64,000 nucleotides of DNA from Prosopocoilus inquinatus (lineage: Eukaryota > Arthropoda > Insecta > Coleoptera > Lucanidae), in the NCBI GenBank assembly GCA_036172665.1, contig CM069877.1:27615001-27679000 (forward strand), in the 5' to 3' direction. Positions within the stretch are counted from its first letter, which is position 1; each line of letters opens with the position of its first letter. The notes under the pieces were generated by a model, which was not told where the DNA came from, did no database searches, and saw nothing but the letters and a program-made list of their open reading frames with translations. Shown here in pieces: positions 19,821-31,518 of the stretch. Made by a program: the position numbers and the translations under genes.

Positions 19821-21103
19821 TAAGGTAGGCCAAAAGAAATCACCCTATTGGAAGATGCTCTTATTTTTGCAAATGGCGGCCAATGTCAAATCTGTTTTGA
19901 CAGTTGTGAACTAGACAGATGTAGAAAACAAGTGAATAAGCCATGGAGCGGTACACTCCCCAAGAACGCGGAATAATCGTGTCTCTTTTTTTGCGTAACA
20001 ATTCGTCTGTGGTGTTGGCGCAGCGCGAATTCCGTCGCCGATTCCCCGGTCGTCCGACACCGACTGCGCAAACACTGCGCCGTTTGGCCACCAACCTTGA
20101 AGAGTATGGGAACACACGAGACGTTGCCAAGAGTGGCCGGCCCCGGAGCGCCGGTTCTGCCGAGAATATCGCCGCTGTTGCTGATGATGTCGATCTGTCG
20201 CCAGAAACATCAACCAGACGCCGTGCCTCGCAATTAGCCATCAGCCGGTCGTCCCTAAGGCGAATTTTGGTCAAAGACCTGCGCATGTTCCCGTACAAAG
20301 TCCAGTCCGTGCATCAGCTGCTGCCTGTCGACCGCCAAACGCGTGTAACCTACGCCGAAGCCATCCTCAATCTCGAGGACGAAGTGGACGATTTTTCGAC
20401 CAAAATCATAATGAGCGATGAGGCTCATTTCCACCTCAGCGGGTACGTGAACAAGCAAAACTATCGCTTCTGGGGCACCGAAAATCCACGAGTGATGCAC
20501 GAGGAGTCATTACCCGCTCAAAGTGACTGCACGGTGCACTGTTCACGCTGGAGGAGTCATCGGGCCATTTTTTTTCGAGGATGCTGCTGGTCAAACGACA
20601 ACAGTGGACGGTGCGCGCTATAGGGCCATGTTAACCGAGTTTTATCTCCCGCAATTCAATGAATTAGGACTGAAGGACATGTGGTTTCAACAGGACGGAG
20701 CAACGGCACACACTGCGCGAGTCACAACTGATATTCTGAAGGCGGTGTTCCCGGGTCGCCTCGCGATTTAACCGTTCCAGACTTTTTTTTGTGAGGTTTT
20801 TTGAAGTCCCGTGTTTACGTGAACAAGCCCGAGACCCTGGAAGCCGTCAAGGACAACATTCGATACGAGTGTGAGAATCTGTCGCCCGAAGTTCTCGCCG
20901 AAGTGATGAAAAATGCCATAAAACGAGCCCGTATGGCAATCAATTGTGACGGCGCCCATTTGACCGATGTCATCTTCTCGACTTGACCAATAAAATTCTA
21001 AAGGTTCAAATAAACATAATCAAAAAACAGAATCGAAGTTTTTCATTTAGAAAAAAAATGAGAGCCAATCAACATCGGATGATTTCTTTTGGCCCACCTA
21101 GTA
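19821..21103 (+). mobile_element. Mariner-like element, inactivated
   Basis: Ends AGGTAGGCCAAAAGAAATCA and (inverse) TGATTTCTTTTGGCCCACCT form terminal inverted repeats next to TA, about 1.28 kb apart, the usual size for mariner-group elements. It encloses one broken transposase gene. Confidence 0.8.
19943..20986 (+). pseudogene. Mariner-type transposase with N-terminal HTH, broken
   Basis: The N-terminal helix-turn-helix region (YTPQERGIIVSLFLRNNSSV, SGRPRSA) is of the type annotated DUF4817 in many insect mariner-like transposases. The first catalytic Asp is in IIMSDEAHFHLSG and the second in WFQQDGATAHTA. A frameshift near 20,520 and a deletion near 20,770-20,800 remove the region that should hold the third catalytic residue. 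The C-terminus resumes with VYVNKPETLEAVKDNI to TGA at 20,984. It cannot encode an active transposase. Confidence 0.85.
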
Positions 21104-23340
21104 TATTTATGGCGCATATGTATACACAGTCATATTGTCTAATGCTTACGGCAACAAAGAATACACTTGATCGTTAAAGTATAATAATGGTAACGGTCGC
21201 CATAAATGTATTTTGCTCATAACGTTTCTGAAAGCTAGTGTATCGACGTAGGGGTCCTTACATATTAATCACGAAATTCGCCTGGTGGGGATATCATAGA
21301 TAGTTTAAATGTTACCACAAATGTATTTACTGCTTGGGCGCCATAAATGCTGTAAAACCCGTATATGTGTGTATGTGTGTGCGTGCGTTTGTATTACATA
21401 TACTGTGACATTTTGTGTGAGCATTATAGTGTACTGTGACAGCTTCAGAAATTGCGACACCTTACAACCGATGTCACAATCTTTTCTTGTATTTTCTTTA
21501 TCTGCTCGTCATGAGATGACGTTTGGTACAAAAAATGTAAAAACGTGTGTATGATGTTATTTTCCAGTTTCATCCCTATAGTATACACACCATATACTGT
21601 GACCCCTTGACAACAACGGTTAGCTAGCGACGTCACCGGCCATTTTTGTAACTACTGGCATTTTATATTTCGGAGCTGTATTTTTGTGTTTGGTTTTAGA
21701 AGTGATGTCACAATTTCATTCAGCGAATGCAAATTAGTGTCTTTATTCTTAATATCAAAATTAAGTAATTTATCAATTTGGTCTTCCACAATTATATAAA
21801 TAATTTCTTTAAATATTCAGGAGAAGCAAATTTAGACAATTTGTTGTTAATATTATTTAAAAAGTTACAAAAAATAATAAATAAAATCATAGGTAAAAAT
21901 ATTTTAATTTTTAGATTCTTTTCAAATAGTATCTATTAAAAATATGTATTGAACAGTAACTCTTATTACCTCAGTCAAAAAGAATCTATTGTTGCCCTTG
22001 CAGATATAACTCACAAACTAAAATCATAAATATTAAATTCCTACATTGTAAACCACAAGTTGCATAATTTAAAGAAGTTATTATATATTTTTTTTCCACT
22101 AAATTTTGGCTTGTTTTCATTTTATTTTTCAGATGTACTGAAATTTTAGAAGAGCTATCATTTTAAATCATAAGTGGCGAGTATTTAAAACATGTCTTGA
22201 AGATATATTTAATTAATTAATTTTCGACTTCAAAGAACTGTAATTACTATTGAAGTGTCATTAATATTAATCGATGTATAAAGGGGAATTATAGTTAGAC
22301 ATTAATACAAAACTAATTTTAGTTATTTAAAATACTCGTACAACTTACCTAGAAGTATTAGTTATACAGAGTGAGTTACTAAGCGCGCCATTTATAGTAT
22401 GAAATAGATTTTTTTGTTCTTTCACGGAAACTTTCTTCCTGTTGAATACTATAACCTAAAATGATTTTGACACTTGCAAGATGGTCTGTAAACGGGGGGT
22501 AGCATGCAGTAGATTTTTTTTAACGTATCACTATTTCAGACCACCCGTCCCACTCATTTTTCTTGAAAACTAAAAGTCATAGGAAGGAAAAAAAATTAAG
22601 AACAAAAGCCTATATGACGCATTTAGTGCAGATATAATAATGTTTCAGGTCAACCGGAAGTAGGTGTATCAGAGGCGATCTTTGAAATTTTAAATGGAAA
22701 TGTATGTCGAGTTGGGTATCTTTGAATAGGATTTTTAAAAATAAATAACTTACTTGAACAAATTTTTAATATCTTAAATACTTGAAACATGACAATTTGT
22801 TTCTTAATCACGCATTGTTTTTGTTAGTTTAAAACGTTATAACGGTCGATAAACTTCAGAGATTGATAAGTTTGACATTTTTAAATTCCTAGTAAGTATT
22901 AAAAAAGAATTGACTCTTGACCGATTAAATTTGTAAGAATATAGTTCTTAAAGTTTAACCGGGCACTATTAACATACTACTTACCACTCTACGTTTCACT
23001 ATCGCTTGATAGTTTCGTCGGGAGTGAAAAAAATTAATTCTTTTTTTTACTCGAAAATAAGTTTTTTAAATTTATTTATTATTATGTTATTATATTTATT
23101 TATTATTATGGAAGTGAAAGAAATAAATTTATTAATTCAAAGAATTCAGGAATATTTTGTTTGTTATTTATTTACACTACAATGTGAATTTTACTCTAAT
23201 CAAATTAATCAAATAAACTAGAAACGTAATTATTTTGAGATTATAAAATCACGCTAATATTTTGAATTCTGTAATTGCATTTTTTACTTTCCAGCGGTAG
23301 GAAGTCTGTTTACGCACTACACTGCATTGGCAGCTGATAT
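21104..23340. other. AT-rich intergenic DNA, no gene seen
   Basis: There is a short GT-rich run near 21,363-21,390. Otherwise there are no frames with recognisable content and no clear repeat structure. Confidence 0.5.
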
Positions 23341-24057
23341 TGGTCGCGTTCAGGCAGAAAATTATTTGCAGCGCTGCAACATAGCGTAAAGCTTTTTAAA
23401 TTACTTGAATCGAAATTCTGTTGTCGCGTAAAAGTACCACGGTTGATTAATGGCAGCCGGTTGAAGAAAGAGCTGGAAGTAATGACGTCATATGCACCTC
23501 GTTCAGGCATACGCTTTATAAAAACGTGTCAGTGCTACCTGAATGCGAGCATTATGTGATTGCGTTTTCAATTAATTTATGGTTTCCACTGGCTCTAATT
23601 AGCACTATCGACAAAGGTATTTTGAAGCAATATGAAAGAAATATTATAAGTAGTTTCATTCTAATCTCATATTTTATTTAGCTTCACTAGAAAAGTAATA
23701 GCCTATCAAATGCACATTTTATATTATCAAAAATACACAAAAATAAATATTCAAATTAGCAACAAAACTAGCAGCCAGTAATAGGTTCAGACAATGGTTG
23801 CGTTCAGATAGCCACATCGCTGAAGCTTTTTTGTAAAGCGGCCTGAACGACGTGCATATGACGTCATTACTTGCAACGCTTTCTTGAAGCGGCCGGCATT
23901 AATCAAGCGAGGTATTTTTACGCTACATTCTAGCGCTATATTAAGCAAAATGAGTTCATAACCTCTACAACAGAATCTCGGTTCAGGTAATTTAGAACGC
24001 TACAGCTTTACGCTATGTTACAGCGCTGCAAATAATTTTCTGCCTGAACGCAACCAA
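23341..24057. repeat. Non-autonomous element with long inverted ends
   Basis: The left end (GCGTTCAGGCAGAAAATTAT, then GCAGCGCTGCAACATAGCGT) is mirrored at the right end (ACGCTATGTTACAGCGCTGC, then ATAATTTTCTGCCTGAACGC). Inverted similarity continues inward for about 150-200 bp per side, including TGACGTCA sites. No coding capacity is seen. Confidence 0.7.
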
Positions 24058-25729
24058 TAAAAAAGTACCACTTTTGTCCATATTTACTTCGCAAAAATTT
24101 CATAATTTAGACTGATTTAGTATTTATCACACGTAACAACATTTAACACAAATTCGATTCCTTTTCGCTGATTCGAGTTTTACTACAATCATGTGATAAA
24201 ATACTCTTTCCGTTCCGTTTCAAACATTCTACATTATTTTAAAGAAGTTAAAACTATCTGTATTAAAATGTATAATCGGACTGATTGGTGGCAGCGATTA
24301 ACTAACTAACAAGTAGAGGTTAGGTTCCTATTTCTTTATGCGTTCGTCCAAATTTTAGGAAATGAAATGAGATGAATTCTTTACCGTGTGTTTACTTTAA
24401 CCCTACCTATTGCGCTATTCAGAAATATTTGAATTTAACGATTTAAAAATTTAAGTTAAAGAACACTTTAAGGGAAAGAGTTAAATGGTGCTATCCAGAA
24501 AGTAAATTTAAGTAACTTTAACTATTTAAAACTTTATTTTAAAATTTAAAGCGTAAAAGCGAAAATGCGGTTCTGGATGATTCTTTAATTTTAAAGTATT
24601 AGAGTTAGTTACTTAAATTTGCTTTCTGAATAGTACCATTATTCACCCAACTTTACGAACGCACTCTAAATTTGGAGTAAATACGCATGCGCATATTTGA
24701 TCCATGATGATGTTCATCCCTCAGCCATATTTGTATTAAGCTTGTATCAACTGTGAGTGCGAACACGTGGTTAGCAGAGAGGAAAATCTATTGAAAGTAA
24801 GTAATTAAGTATGCTTGCTAAGAGGAAGCTAGTTTCTAATTCTTTGTTTTAATGTTAAGAATCATGAGTAAGTAACGCTACATTCTAGATTATCTCAAAG
24901 TTTTACTATAAATACGAGATTTCAAGAGCAGTTTTAAAAAATGGTCGGGATCATCACTTTCAGATTAAATAACAAATTTTGTCAGCAGAAAATTGTGTAT
25001 TGAACATTTGCAATTTTTTAAGTACTGCTTTCTAAAAATATGTTCGAAAAACTTTTCTGGTTTATTATTATTATTATTATTATTATGTTCTGGAATGGTT
25101 CGTCACTGACGTACGTACAAAAATTATTTTGATGTTGATTGTGAATAATTACGTATATTCCTAATTTTAATAAATTTAGCTACCGGTTTCGATTATGATT
25201 ATATTCACCAGGCATACCTACTATCGTCATAATTTATTTAAATTTTTGACATACTTATAGGGTCACACTAGAATTTTTTTTTATACAAATGCAGTTCAAG
25301 AATTAAAAAAAGGAAAAAAAAACCGAATACAGATTTTTATATTCAACGCTCAGATTATCACGAGAAGAGAGAAATTTAGTCATATTGTTATCAAAAAGCG
25401 CCGTATCGTCGCCGTAGGGAAGATTTCGTATTTAAAAAAAATTAGGCGTTTCAGAAAACACAGAAACTTTTTCTCTTACGTAATTTTTGTTTGTTTTTGG
25501 TCACTTTTCTTTTCTGGAACCTTGGGATAATTAAAATAAGATCCAACAACCTTTCCAGGGTTTGATCGGTTGATTTGTTTATTTCAGATTTAACTCAGAA
25601 ATACAAAAAATCGAGAGGTTTTTGACTCTGTAACACCGACGAATCTTTTTATCACTAAATATTTTTCGCAACTTCCCAGAGGTTTTAAATTTTCTGAATT
25701 TTTATGCCTGGAAAACTCGTGTTTATAAT
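24058..25729. other. Intergenic DNA with a (TTA)n microsatellite
   Basis: A TTA/ATT run lies at about 25,062-25,086. No gene or mobile element end is otherwise evident before the gypsy LTR. The gypsy target duplication ATAAT occupies 25,725-25,729. Confidence 0.55.
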
Positions 25730-26017
25730 TTGGCGTGTGTGGAGTGATAGATAAAACGGTAGTTCGTATTTACAAGTTTATTACTAAATTTTACAGATCG
25801 TATGTACAATGAAACGTCTTAATTCGCGTGTTACTCAAGCCGGACCTTAACTCTGACTGACTCTCGGGGGGCTGTTTCTCCCCGACCGCCAGCCCTGGCT
25901 TCGGAGAAATTTGGTTTCTCCTTGGGCAGAATCTGGCGATCATAAAGTTTATTGCGGGTGAGTAAACTCCCTGAGACCGCTCGATCTTCCGCCGGTTCTC
26001 GGAAGCGGTCTGCTACA
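25730..26017 (-). repeat. 3' LTR of minus-strand gypsy
   Basis: On the minus strand it begins TGTAGCAGACC and ends CACACGCCAA. It is nearly identical to 29,998-30,287. Confidence 0.92.
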
Positions 26018-26165
26018 TGACCCCCTCGCCAGCGATTAGCGATATTTTTTTGATGTATGCGAAACCTTCAGCCGATCTGGGAAATGGACTCTTCGACCTG
26101 ATCGAGTTGTCGGAGTCGCTGGGATGGACGCCGATTGTTGTCCCCCGGTTGAGTCGCCTCGGCTT

Positions 26166-27320
26166 TTATGTGTGTTTTCGCGTCCTGACACCGTGGTTTT
26201 TGGGGTGGTTTCGGCTGCAGTTTCTTCCTCTGCGCAGACATACGCGGGCTTCAGCCTGTCTATGGTAACGATGATTTCCTTGCCATTGACGATGATGCCA
26301 TAAGTCTTCGCGTTTCGTTTCGTACGGCATACATAGCGGTGTCTTCGGTCCGTCGTGTCGTAAAAATACGTAAGCAGCGGTATTCAGGTCCTGAAAAATA
26401 AAAGAATGTTTTTTACCGTGTCGGGTACCTGCAGTCGGCCTAATCTTCCTAAAATGGCTTCGGAGTTTGTCGACGAAATTCTCCGCATTTTGTTCGTTTT
26501 CCCGTTCTCTGCTGCTTGACAGGAATTCTCCAGGTAGGCGCAATGGCTCGCCGTACACTAGCTCGGCTGCAGTCGTTTGCAAGTCTTCGCGCCAAGCTGC
26601 TCGCAATCCCATAAGAACGGTTGGCAATTTCTCCGACCAACGATCGTCTTCCATTGGCATTTGATTGCCGCCTTCAGCTGTCTATGCAACTTCTCTACCA
26701 TTCCGTTTGCCGCCGGGTGGTATGCTGTAGTTCGCAAGCGGGTGGAGCCGGTCAAATTATTTAAGTTTTTAAATAAAGTTGACTCGAATTGCGTCCCCTG
26801 ATCGGTTGTAATTCGCAATGGGCTACCGAATCTTGTAATCCAACGTGAGAATCTATCGACGCACGTAAGGCAGTATCTGAATCCTTCCGAATATGGCATG
26901 ATGATGAGATCCAGGTGTACGTGTTCGAATCTCCGCGATGGTAACAGAAAACTCTGAAGTAGCGCCGACACGTGTCGCGTCACTTTCGCGCGCTGGCACT
27001 GTACACAGGATCTAGCCCATCGTCGGCAATCGGCTTTTATGGCAGGCCAGACAAACCTTTCTGTAACTAGCTTGACGGTCGCTTTAATTCCTGGGTGTGC
27101 CAGTCGATGGACGATGTCGAAAGAAGCTCTTCGGAAGGGCGTCGTAATAAATGGCCTTATTTTCTCCGTCGAGATATCACAATACATTGATTCTGGCAGT
27201 TCGACCTGCCTTAATAGCAATGCAGTGTCGTCGTGGCGGTACCTTTGCAATTCCTCGTCGGATTCTTGCGATTTTGCTAACTCGGCGTATCCAGCGTCGC
27301 TTCCAGCATCTCGACGCGCG
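26166..27320 (-). pseudogene. Gypsy integrase
   Basis: The H2C2 zinc domain (FDIVHRLAHPGIKATVKLV...CVQC) is followed by the DDE core: HLDLIIMP (first Asp), ITTDQGTQFESTLFKNL (second) and HPAANGMVEKLHRQLK (Glu). The frame changes near 26,560-26,660 and the C-terminal part continues as RWSEKLPTVLMGLRAAW to about 26,166. The C-terminal end is frame-damaged. Confidence 0.85.
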
Positions 27321-28439
27321 ACAAAGCATCTGCCACCACGTTGTCTAATCCGGACACATGTCGGATGTCCGTCGTGAACTGGCCGATGAAATCCAGGTGT
27401 CGAAATTGCCGTGGTGAACACTTGTCAGGCTTCTGACGAAAAGCAAAAGTAATCGGTTTATGATCGGTAAACACAGTGCAAACCCTGGCTTCTACCATGT
27501 GTCGGAAATATTTGACAGCAAGATAGATCGCCAGCAGTTCTCGATCGTATGCACTGTATTTCTTTTCACCATCCGTTAGCTTTTTGGAGAAAAAGGCTAA
27601 CGGCTTCCACTGTTGCTTGACTTTCTGTTGCAGCACCGCTCCTACGGCTATGTCTGAAGCGTCACACACAATAGCCAGTTGCGGGTCGTGTTTTGGATGT
27701 GCTAGTAATGTAGCGTCGGCGAGGCTTTGTTTGCAATCTTCGAAAGCCTGAATTGTGACGCTTGTCCATTCGACGGGCGCGCTTCCTTTGATTTTGTTTT
27801 TAAGCAAATCGTTGAGAGAACCCTGTGCGTTTGCCGCCATGGGTATAAACCTTCTGTAAAAGTTCAACATACCCAGGAACTGTCGAAGAGCTTTTGCTGT
27901 TTTGGTCGCGGAAATTCCTTAATTGCCTTTATTTTATCCGGCACCGGACGTGTACCACTTTCGGATATAAGGTGTCCTAGAAATTTCACTTCCGATTGTC
28001 CGAATACACATTTTGAAGAGTTTATCACAATACCATATTCTCGGAATTTCTGAAACACAGTTCTTAAATGTTCACGGTATTCCCCTTCCGAACTGGATGC
28101 GATCAGAATGTCGTCGATATACGCAAAACAAAAATCGAGTCCCATTAGTACTTCTATAAAACTTTGGAACGTTTGCGCGGCGTTGCGTAACCCGAACGTC
28201 ATAAACGGAAACTCGAAAAGCCCGAACGGCGTCGTTATTGCGGTTTTCGGAATGTCCTTCGCGGCGACAGGAATTTGATTATATGCGCGCACTAGGTCGA
28301 TGGTAGAGAATATGCGTTTTCCCTTCATGGCGTTCGAGAAATCCTGAATATGGCGCACACTGTATTTGTCCGGCATCGTTCGTGCATTTAGCGCTCTATA
28401 ATCACCACACGGTCGCCAATGATTGTCTTTCTTTGGCAC
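27277..28439 (-). pseudogene. Gypsy reverse transcriptase and RNase H
   Basis: [35 protein letters not shown] (first Asp), [18 protein letters not shown] and the catalytic YIDD in [12 protein letters not shown] frameshift near 27,870 leads to the RT-RNase H connection LNFYRRFIP. RNase H follows with CDASDIAVGAVL, YDRELLAIYLAVKYFRH and FTDHKPI, then HVSGLDNVVADALSR. All expected catalytic acids are visible, so the break is a small indel. Confidence 0.88.
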
Positions 28440-28445
28440 TAGGTG

Positions 28446-29070
28446 TCATGGTGACGACCAACAACTTTGAGATGGTCGAGCGATGCCCAATTGCAGCATC
28501 GCTTCGAACTCTCTTTTCGCGATGGCGAATCTTTCCGGCGCCAACCGTCGCGGGTTGTTGGCTACCGGCGGTCCCGGCGTCGTTTCGATGTAATGACGTG
28601 TACTATGTTTCATTTCTCTTGGCGCACCGTACGGTCGAGTCGTATCCGCGAACTCGCGTAAAATGTCGTGGTATTCCGAATTCCCGGCGATAGTTTTCAT
28701 TTCCGGAAGTCGCTCTCGCCTTTGCGGATAAATGCGTCACCCGGTCCAACAGTCGTTGTTGACGTGAGTCCTCTAATAAATTGTAATGGCTCAAGAAATC
28801 GACGCCAATGATTGCCTTCGACACATCCGCGATTACAAAACTCCACGAAAATACTCGCCGTAACCCGAAATCCAGTGACATATTCACGGTACCATATGTC
28901 GCGATTTCGGTGCCGTTCGCGGCGGAAAGAGCATAATTTGTTTTGCTGCGATGTCCGGAAACCATTTTACGCGGATATACGCACAAATCCGCACCTGTGT
29001 CTATTAAAAACTATACTTTCGTAGTTCTGTCCGTTACGAACAAGCGGCGGGATGATGGGCACGGTTCACT
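28446..29070 (-). pseudogene. Gypsy aspartic protease and linker to RT
   Basis: The active-site motif FLIDTGADLCVYPR lies near 28,970-29,010, preceded by a stop codon at about 29,013. The second protease motif VSKAIIGVDFL follows. A frame change near 28,700 leads into the RT N-terminal linker, including GIARPSQSCWSSP, the usual entry to the gypsy RT domain, ending near 28,446. Confidence 0.8.
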
Positions 29071-29078
29071 TGCCGCGC

Positions 29079-29916
29079 TTAGCGACCGCCCATGGAGTTT
29101 CCCGGTGTCCACGCACACGGGGAACGACATTTCTTTGCGTCGTTGCCGAACGTATGGTACCAGCAAATATCGTTGTTGATTGGTTCTCTTCTTCGAGATG
29201 GCGATCTGGTACCTCTTCGATTTAAACTTCGCCCGCGTGATTTATCGCGCCTGACCATGCCGGTTAATGTTGCAATTTCGTTCTGCATTTGTTGCATCCG
29301 GTTGCACTGCTCCTGCAGGGTCATTGAAAGCTGTGCCATTTTGACGTGGAGCGCGGCCTCCATCGATCGCGACGTTGACGTTGCGGGTCGCATCGTCTCC
29401 GCAATCGTGTCCGTGAGATCAGCCACTTTATCCAAGCTCTCGTTCTTCTGCATGGAGAGGAATGCTTGCATGTGGAAGTCTGCTCGCCCAAAGCGTCCGC
29501 AACAAATCGTCCGGTACGGCACTTCCTGCGAGGCTTCGCAAATGACGCAAAAACTGCGACGGTTTGCGATCTCCGATTTCCTCTCGCTCAAGTAATTGAC
29601 GCGTTCTTTGCTCTTGCGAGATGCCCAACCTTGAAATCAGTGCGTTCTTTAATTTCTCGAACTGTCCTGTGGCAGGCGGGTTCACTATGACATCGCGAAC
29701 TTCCAGCGCGGTCGTTGGATCGAGCACGCTGAGGACGTATCCGAATTTTGTGCCATCGGATGTAATACCAGCCGCGGCGAGGCTCCGCTCGACCATGCTG
29801 AACCACATTTCGGGGTCCTTTGCGCAAAATTGTGGTAATCGAGCGCAAATCCGATGAACTTCTGCAGATACCTCTGTTTCGTTGGTGTTGTTCATCGTAA
29901 ATTTGCAGAATAACAC
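29079..29916 (-). pseudogene. Gypsy gag
   Basis: The frame starting at 29,916 (162 residues) resembles insect gypsy Gag: PQFCAKDPEMWFSMVE, KFGYVLSVLD, then EREEIGDRKPSQFLRHLRSL. It shifts near 29,440-29,470 and continues to 29,079 with a coiled segment, an RS-rich basic stretch and a final CWYHTFGNDAKKCRSPC zinc-binding motif. One frameshift separates the two halves. Confidence 0.85.
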
Positions 29917-29980
29917 AACAAACGGTTGTTCACTCGCAATTCACTCGCGTATCACTCATACACTGCCCAATATCACGATC

Positions 29981-29995
29981 ACGTCGGGGTCACCA
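29981..29995 (-). other. Primer-binding site of minus-strand gypsy
   Basis: Two bases downstream of the 5' LTR the minus strand reads TGGTGACCCCGACGT. This begins with TGG, as required to pair with a tRNA CCA end. The tRNA was not identified. Confidence 0.6.
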
Positions 29996-29997
29996 CT

Positions 29998-30287
29998 TTG
30001 GCGTGTGTGGAGTGATAGATAAAACGGTAGTTCGTATTTACAAGTTTATTACTAAATTTTACAGATCGTATGTACAATGAAACGTGTCTTAATTCGCGTG
30101 TTACTCAAGCCGGACCTTAACTCTGACTGACTCTCGGGGGGCTGTTTCTCCCCGACCGCCAGCCCTGGCTTCGGAGAAATTTGGTTTCTCCTTGGGCAGA
30201 ATCTGGCGATCATAAAGTTTATTGCGGGTGAGTAAACTCCCTGAGACCGCTCAATCTTCCGCCGGTTCTCGGAAGCGGTCTGCTACA
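29998..30287 (-). repeat. 5' LTR of minus-strand gypsy
   Basis: This is the LTR from which the element would be transcribed leftward. It differs from the other LTR by a GT insertion near 30,086 and an A/G change near 30,253. Confidence 0.92.
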
Positions 30288-30292
30288 ATAAT

Positions 30293-30715
30293 GACAATAT
30301 TATTCAAAATATTATACAGGTGCCCCTACGTTTCGAGGAAGTATAAAAATGGCATTTTATTAACAATCTATCAAAAAACTTTGTTACAAAAGCTGTGCGG
30401 GCTGGTATTTTATCAAAAAACTTTGTTAACAAAAGTTGTGCAGGTTTGTATTCTACACAATCTAAAACTATTTTCAGCTATACAGGGTGTTTCTTTATTA
30501 AGTTACAAATCAAACATGATTTTAATTGATGGCTGGTTGAAATATGGAACCAACACTTCGATACATCTGTGCTCTCAAGTCATTCACCAATTCTTAATGT
30601 CGGATCGCCATTAACACAATTAGAACTCGTTTCAGGAATTGTAAAATTACTCGGTTATTTTAAATGGAACAACCTGCATCTTATTACATGAGTGAATAGC
30701 CCTTTTTACTCGAAG
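30293..30715. other. Spacer with a 43-bp direct duplication
   Basis: Two ~43-bp direct repeats starting TATCAAAAAACTTTGTTA lie at about 30,369-30,454. A TACAGGGTGTTT motif at 30,482 resembles a MITE end. No gene is seen. Confidence 0.5.
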
Positions 30716-30784
30716 CCTCGAGCAGCCTCTGGACAGCTGTTTCAGCCCTGCTTGGGGCTTCTTCAGCAGAGACGTAGCTCTACA
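30716..30784 (-). ncRNA. Type I hammerhead ribozyme, unit 1
   Basis: On the minus strand: helix I CTCTG (upstream) with CAGAG (downstream), plus CGAGC/GCTCG beyond an internal loop. The core is CTGAAGA, stem II AGCCC/GGGCT with loop CAAGCA, and GAAAC-AGCT-GTC follows. Cleavage is predicted after the C complementary to 30,732. All core positions are canonical. Confidence 0.82.
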
Positions 30785-31022
30785 TTCCCACTGCAGACCA
30801 AAAACGACTTGCCCAATTTATTCGCAAATGCGATGTAAGAATGATGAATAGATAAAATAGCGACATCTTACTATCGCTTTTTGACCTGACATTGCAGTAG
30901 GACAAATTGAAGCGGGATTTGCTCCTAATAAGTCCCCCATGCAAGGCGGCCATGCTTGCTGTCAAAGCATAATGAAAGATTTAGAAAAATTTTGTGCAAA
31001 TCGTTTTTGATTGCAGTGAAAA

Positions 31023-31091
31023 CCTCGAGCAGCCTCTGGACAGCTGTTTCAGCCCTTCTTGGGACTTCTTCAGCAGAGACGTAGCTCGACA
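31023..31091 (-). ncRNA. Type I hammerhead ribozyme, unit 2
   Basis: Same fold as unit 1, 307 bp further on (core complement 31,067-31,073). Stem II has one G-T wobble (AGTCC/GGGCT). The core and GTC cleavage site are intact. Confidence 0.8.
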
Positions 31092-31355
31092 TTCCCACTG
31101 CAGACCAAAAACGACTTGCCCAATTTATTCGCAAATGCGATGTAAGAATGATGAACAGATAAAATAGCGACATCTTACTATCGCTTTTTGACCTGACATT
31201 GCAGTAGGATAGACAAATTGAAGCGGGATTTGCTCCTAATAAGTCCCCCATGCAAGGCGGCCATGCTTGCTGTCAAAGCATAATGAAAGATTTAGAAAAA
31301 TTTTGTGCAAATCGTTTTTGATTGCAGTGAAAACCTCGAGCAGTCTGCAGTGGGA

Positions 31356-31417
31356 ATGTCGAGCTACGTCTCTGCTGAAGAAGCCCCAAGCAGGGCTGAA
31401 ACAGCTGTCCAGAGGCT
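31356..31417 (+). ncRNA. Hammerhead ribozyme, unit 3, truncated by virus junction
   Basis: On the plus strand: core CTGAAGA at 31,375-31,381, stem II AGCCC/GGGCT, GAAAC at 31,398-31,402 and GTC at 31,407-31,409. The cleavage site is between 31,409 and 31,410. The distal half of helix I is lost because densovirus DNA begins at about 31,418. The proximal five base pairs (CTCTG/CAGAG) remain. Confidence 0.75.
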
Positions 31418-31518
31418 GGTTCTTACACAACAACAGCATAACTTGTAACACTTTTTATTCCAATAAATACATATAACAGAACAATAAGTTTTTTTTTACC
31501 TCCACCTTCCTTCTACAT

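Larger units (their letters stand above)
25730..30287 (-). mobile_element. Full-length Ty3/gypsy element, minus strand
   Basis: Two ~288-bp LTRs flank gag, protease, RT, RNase H and integrase on the minus strand. The 5-bp target duplication ATAAT is at 25,725-25,729 and 30,288-30,292. The LTRs differ at very few positions (a GT indel and one substitution seen by eye), so the insertion is young. Despite that, the coding region has several frameshifts and stops. Confidence 0.93.
30716..31417. repeat. Tandem 307-bp hammerhead-bearing repeat array (retrozyme-like)
   Basis: Two minus-oriented units repeat with a period of 307 bp (ribozyme cores at 30,760 and 31,067), and a third, inverted, partial unit ends at 31,417. 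Each period contains one hammerhead ribozyme, CAAAAACGACTTGCCCAATT, the TCTTACTATCGC block and CATGCAAGGCGGCCATGC. Tandem short units with one type I hammerhead each are the layout of metazoan retrozymes; no protein is encoded. The third unit is cut by the densovirus junction. Confidence 0.75.
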
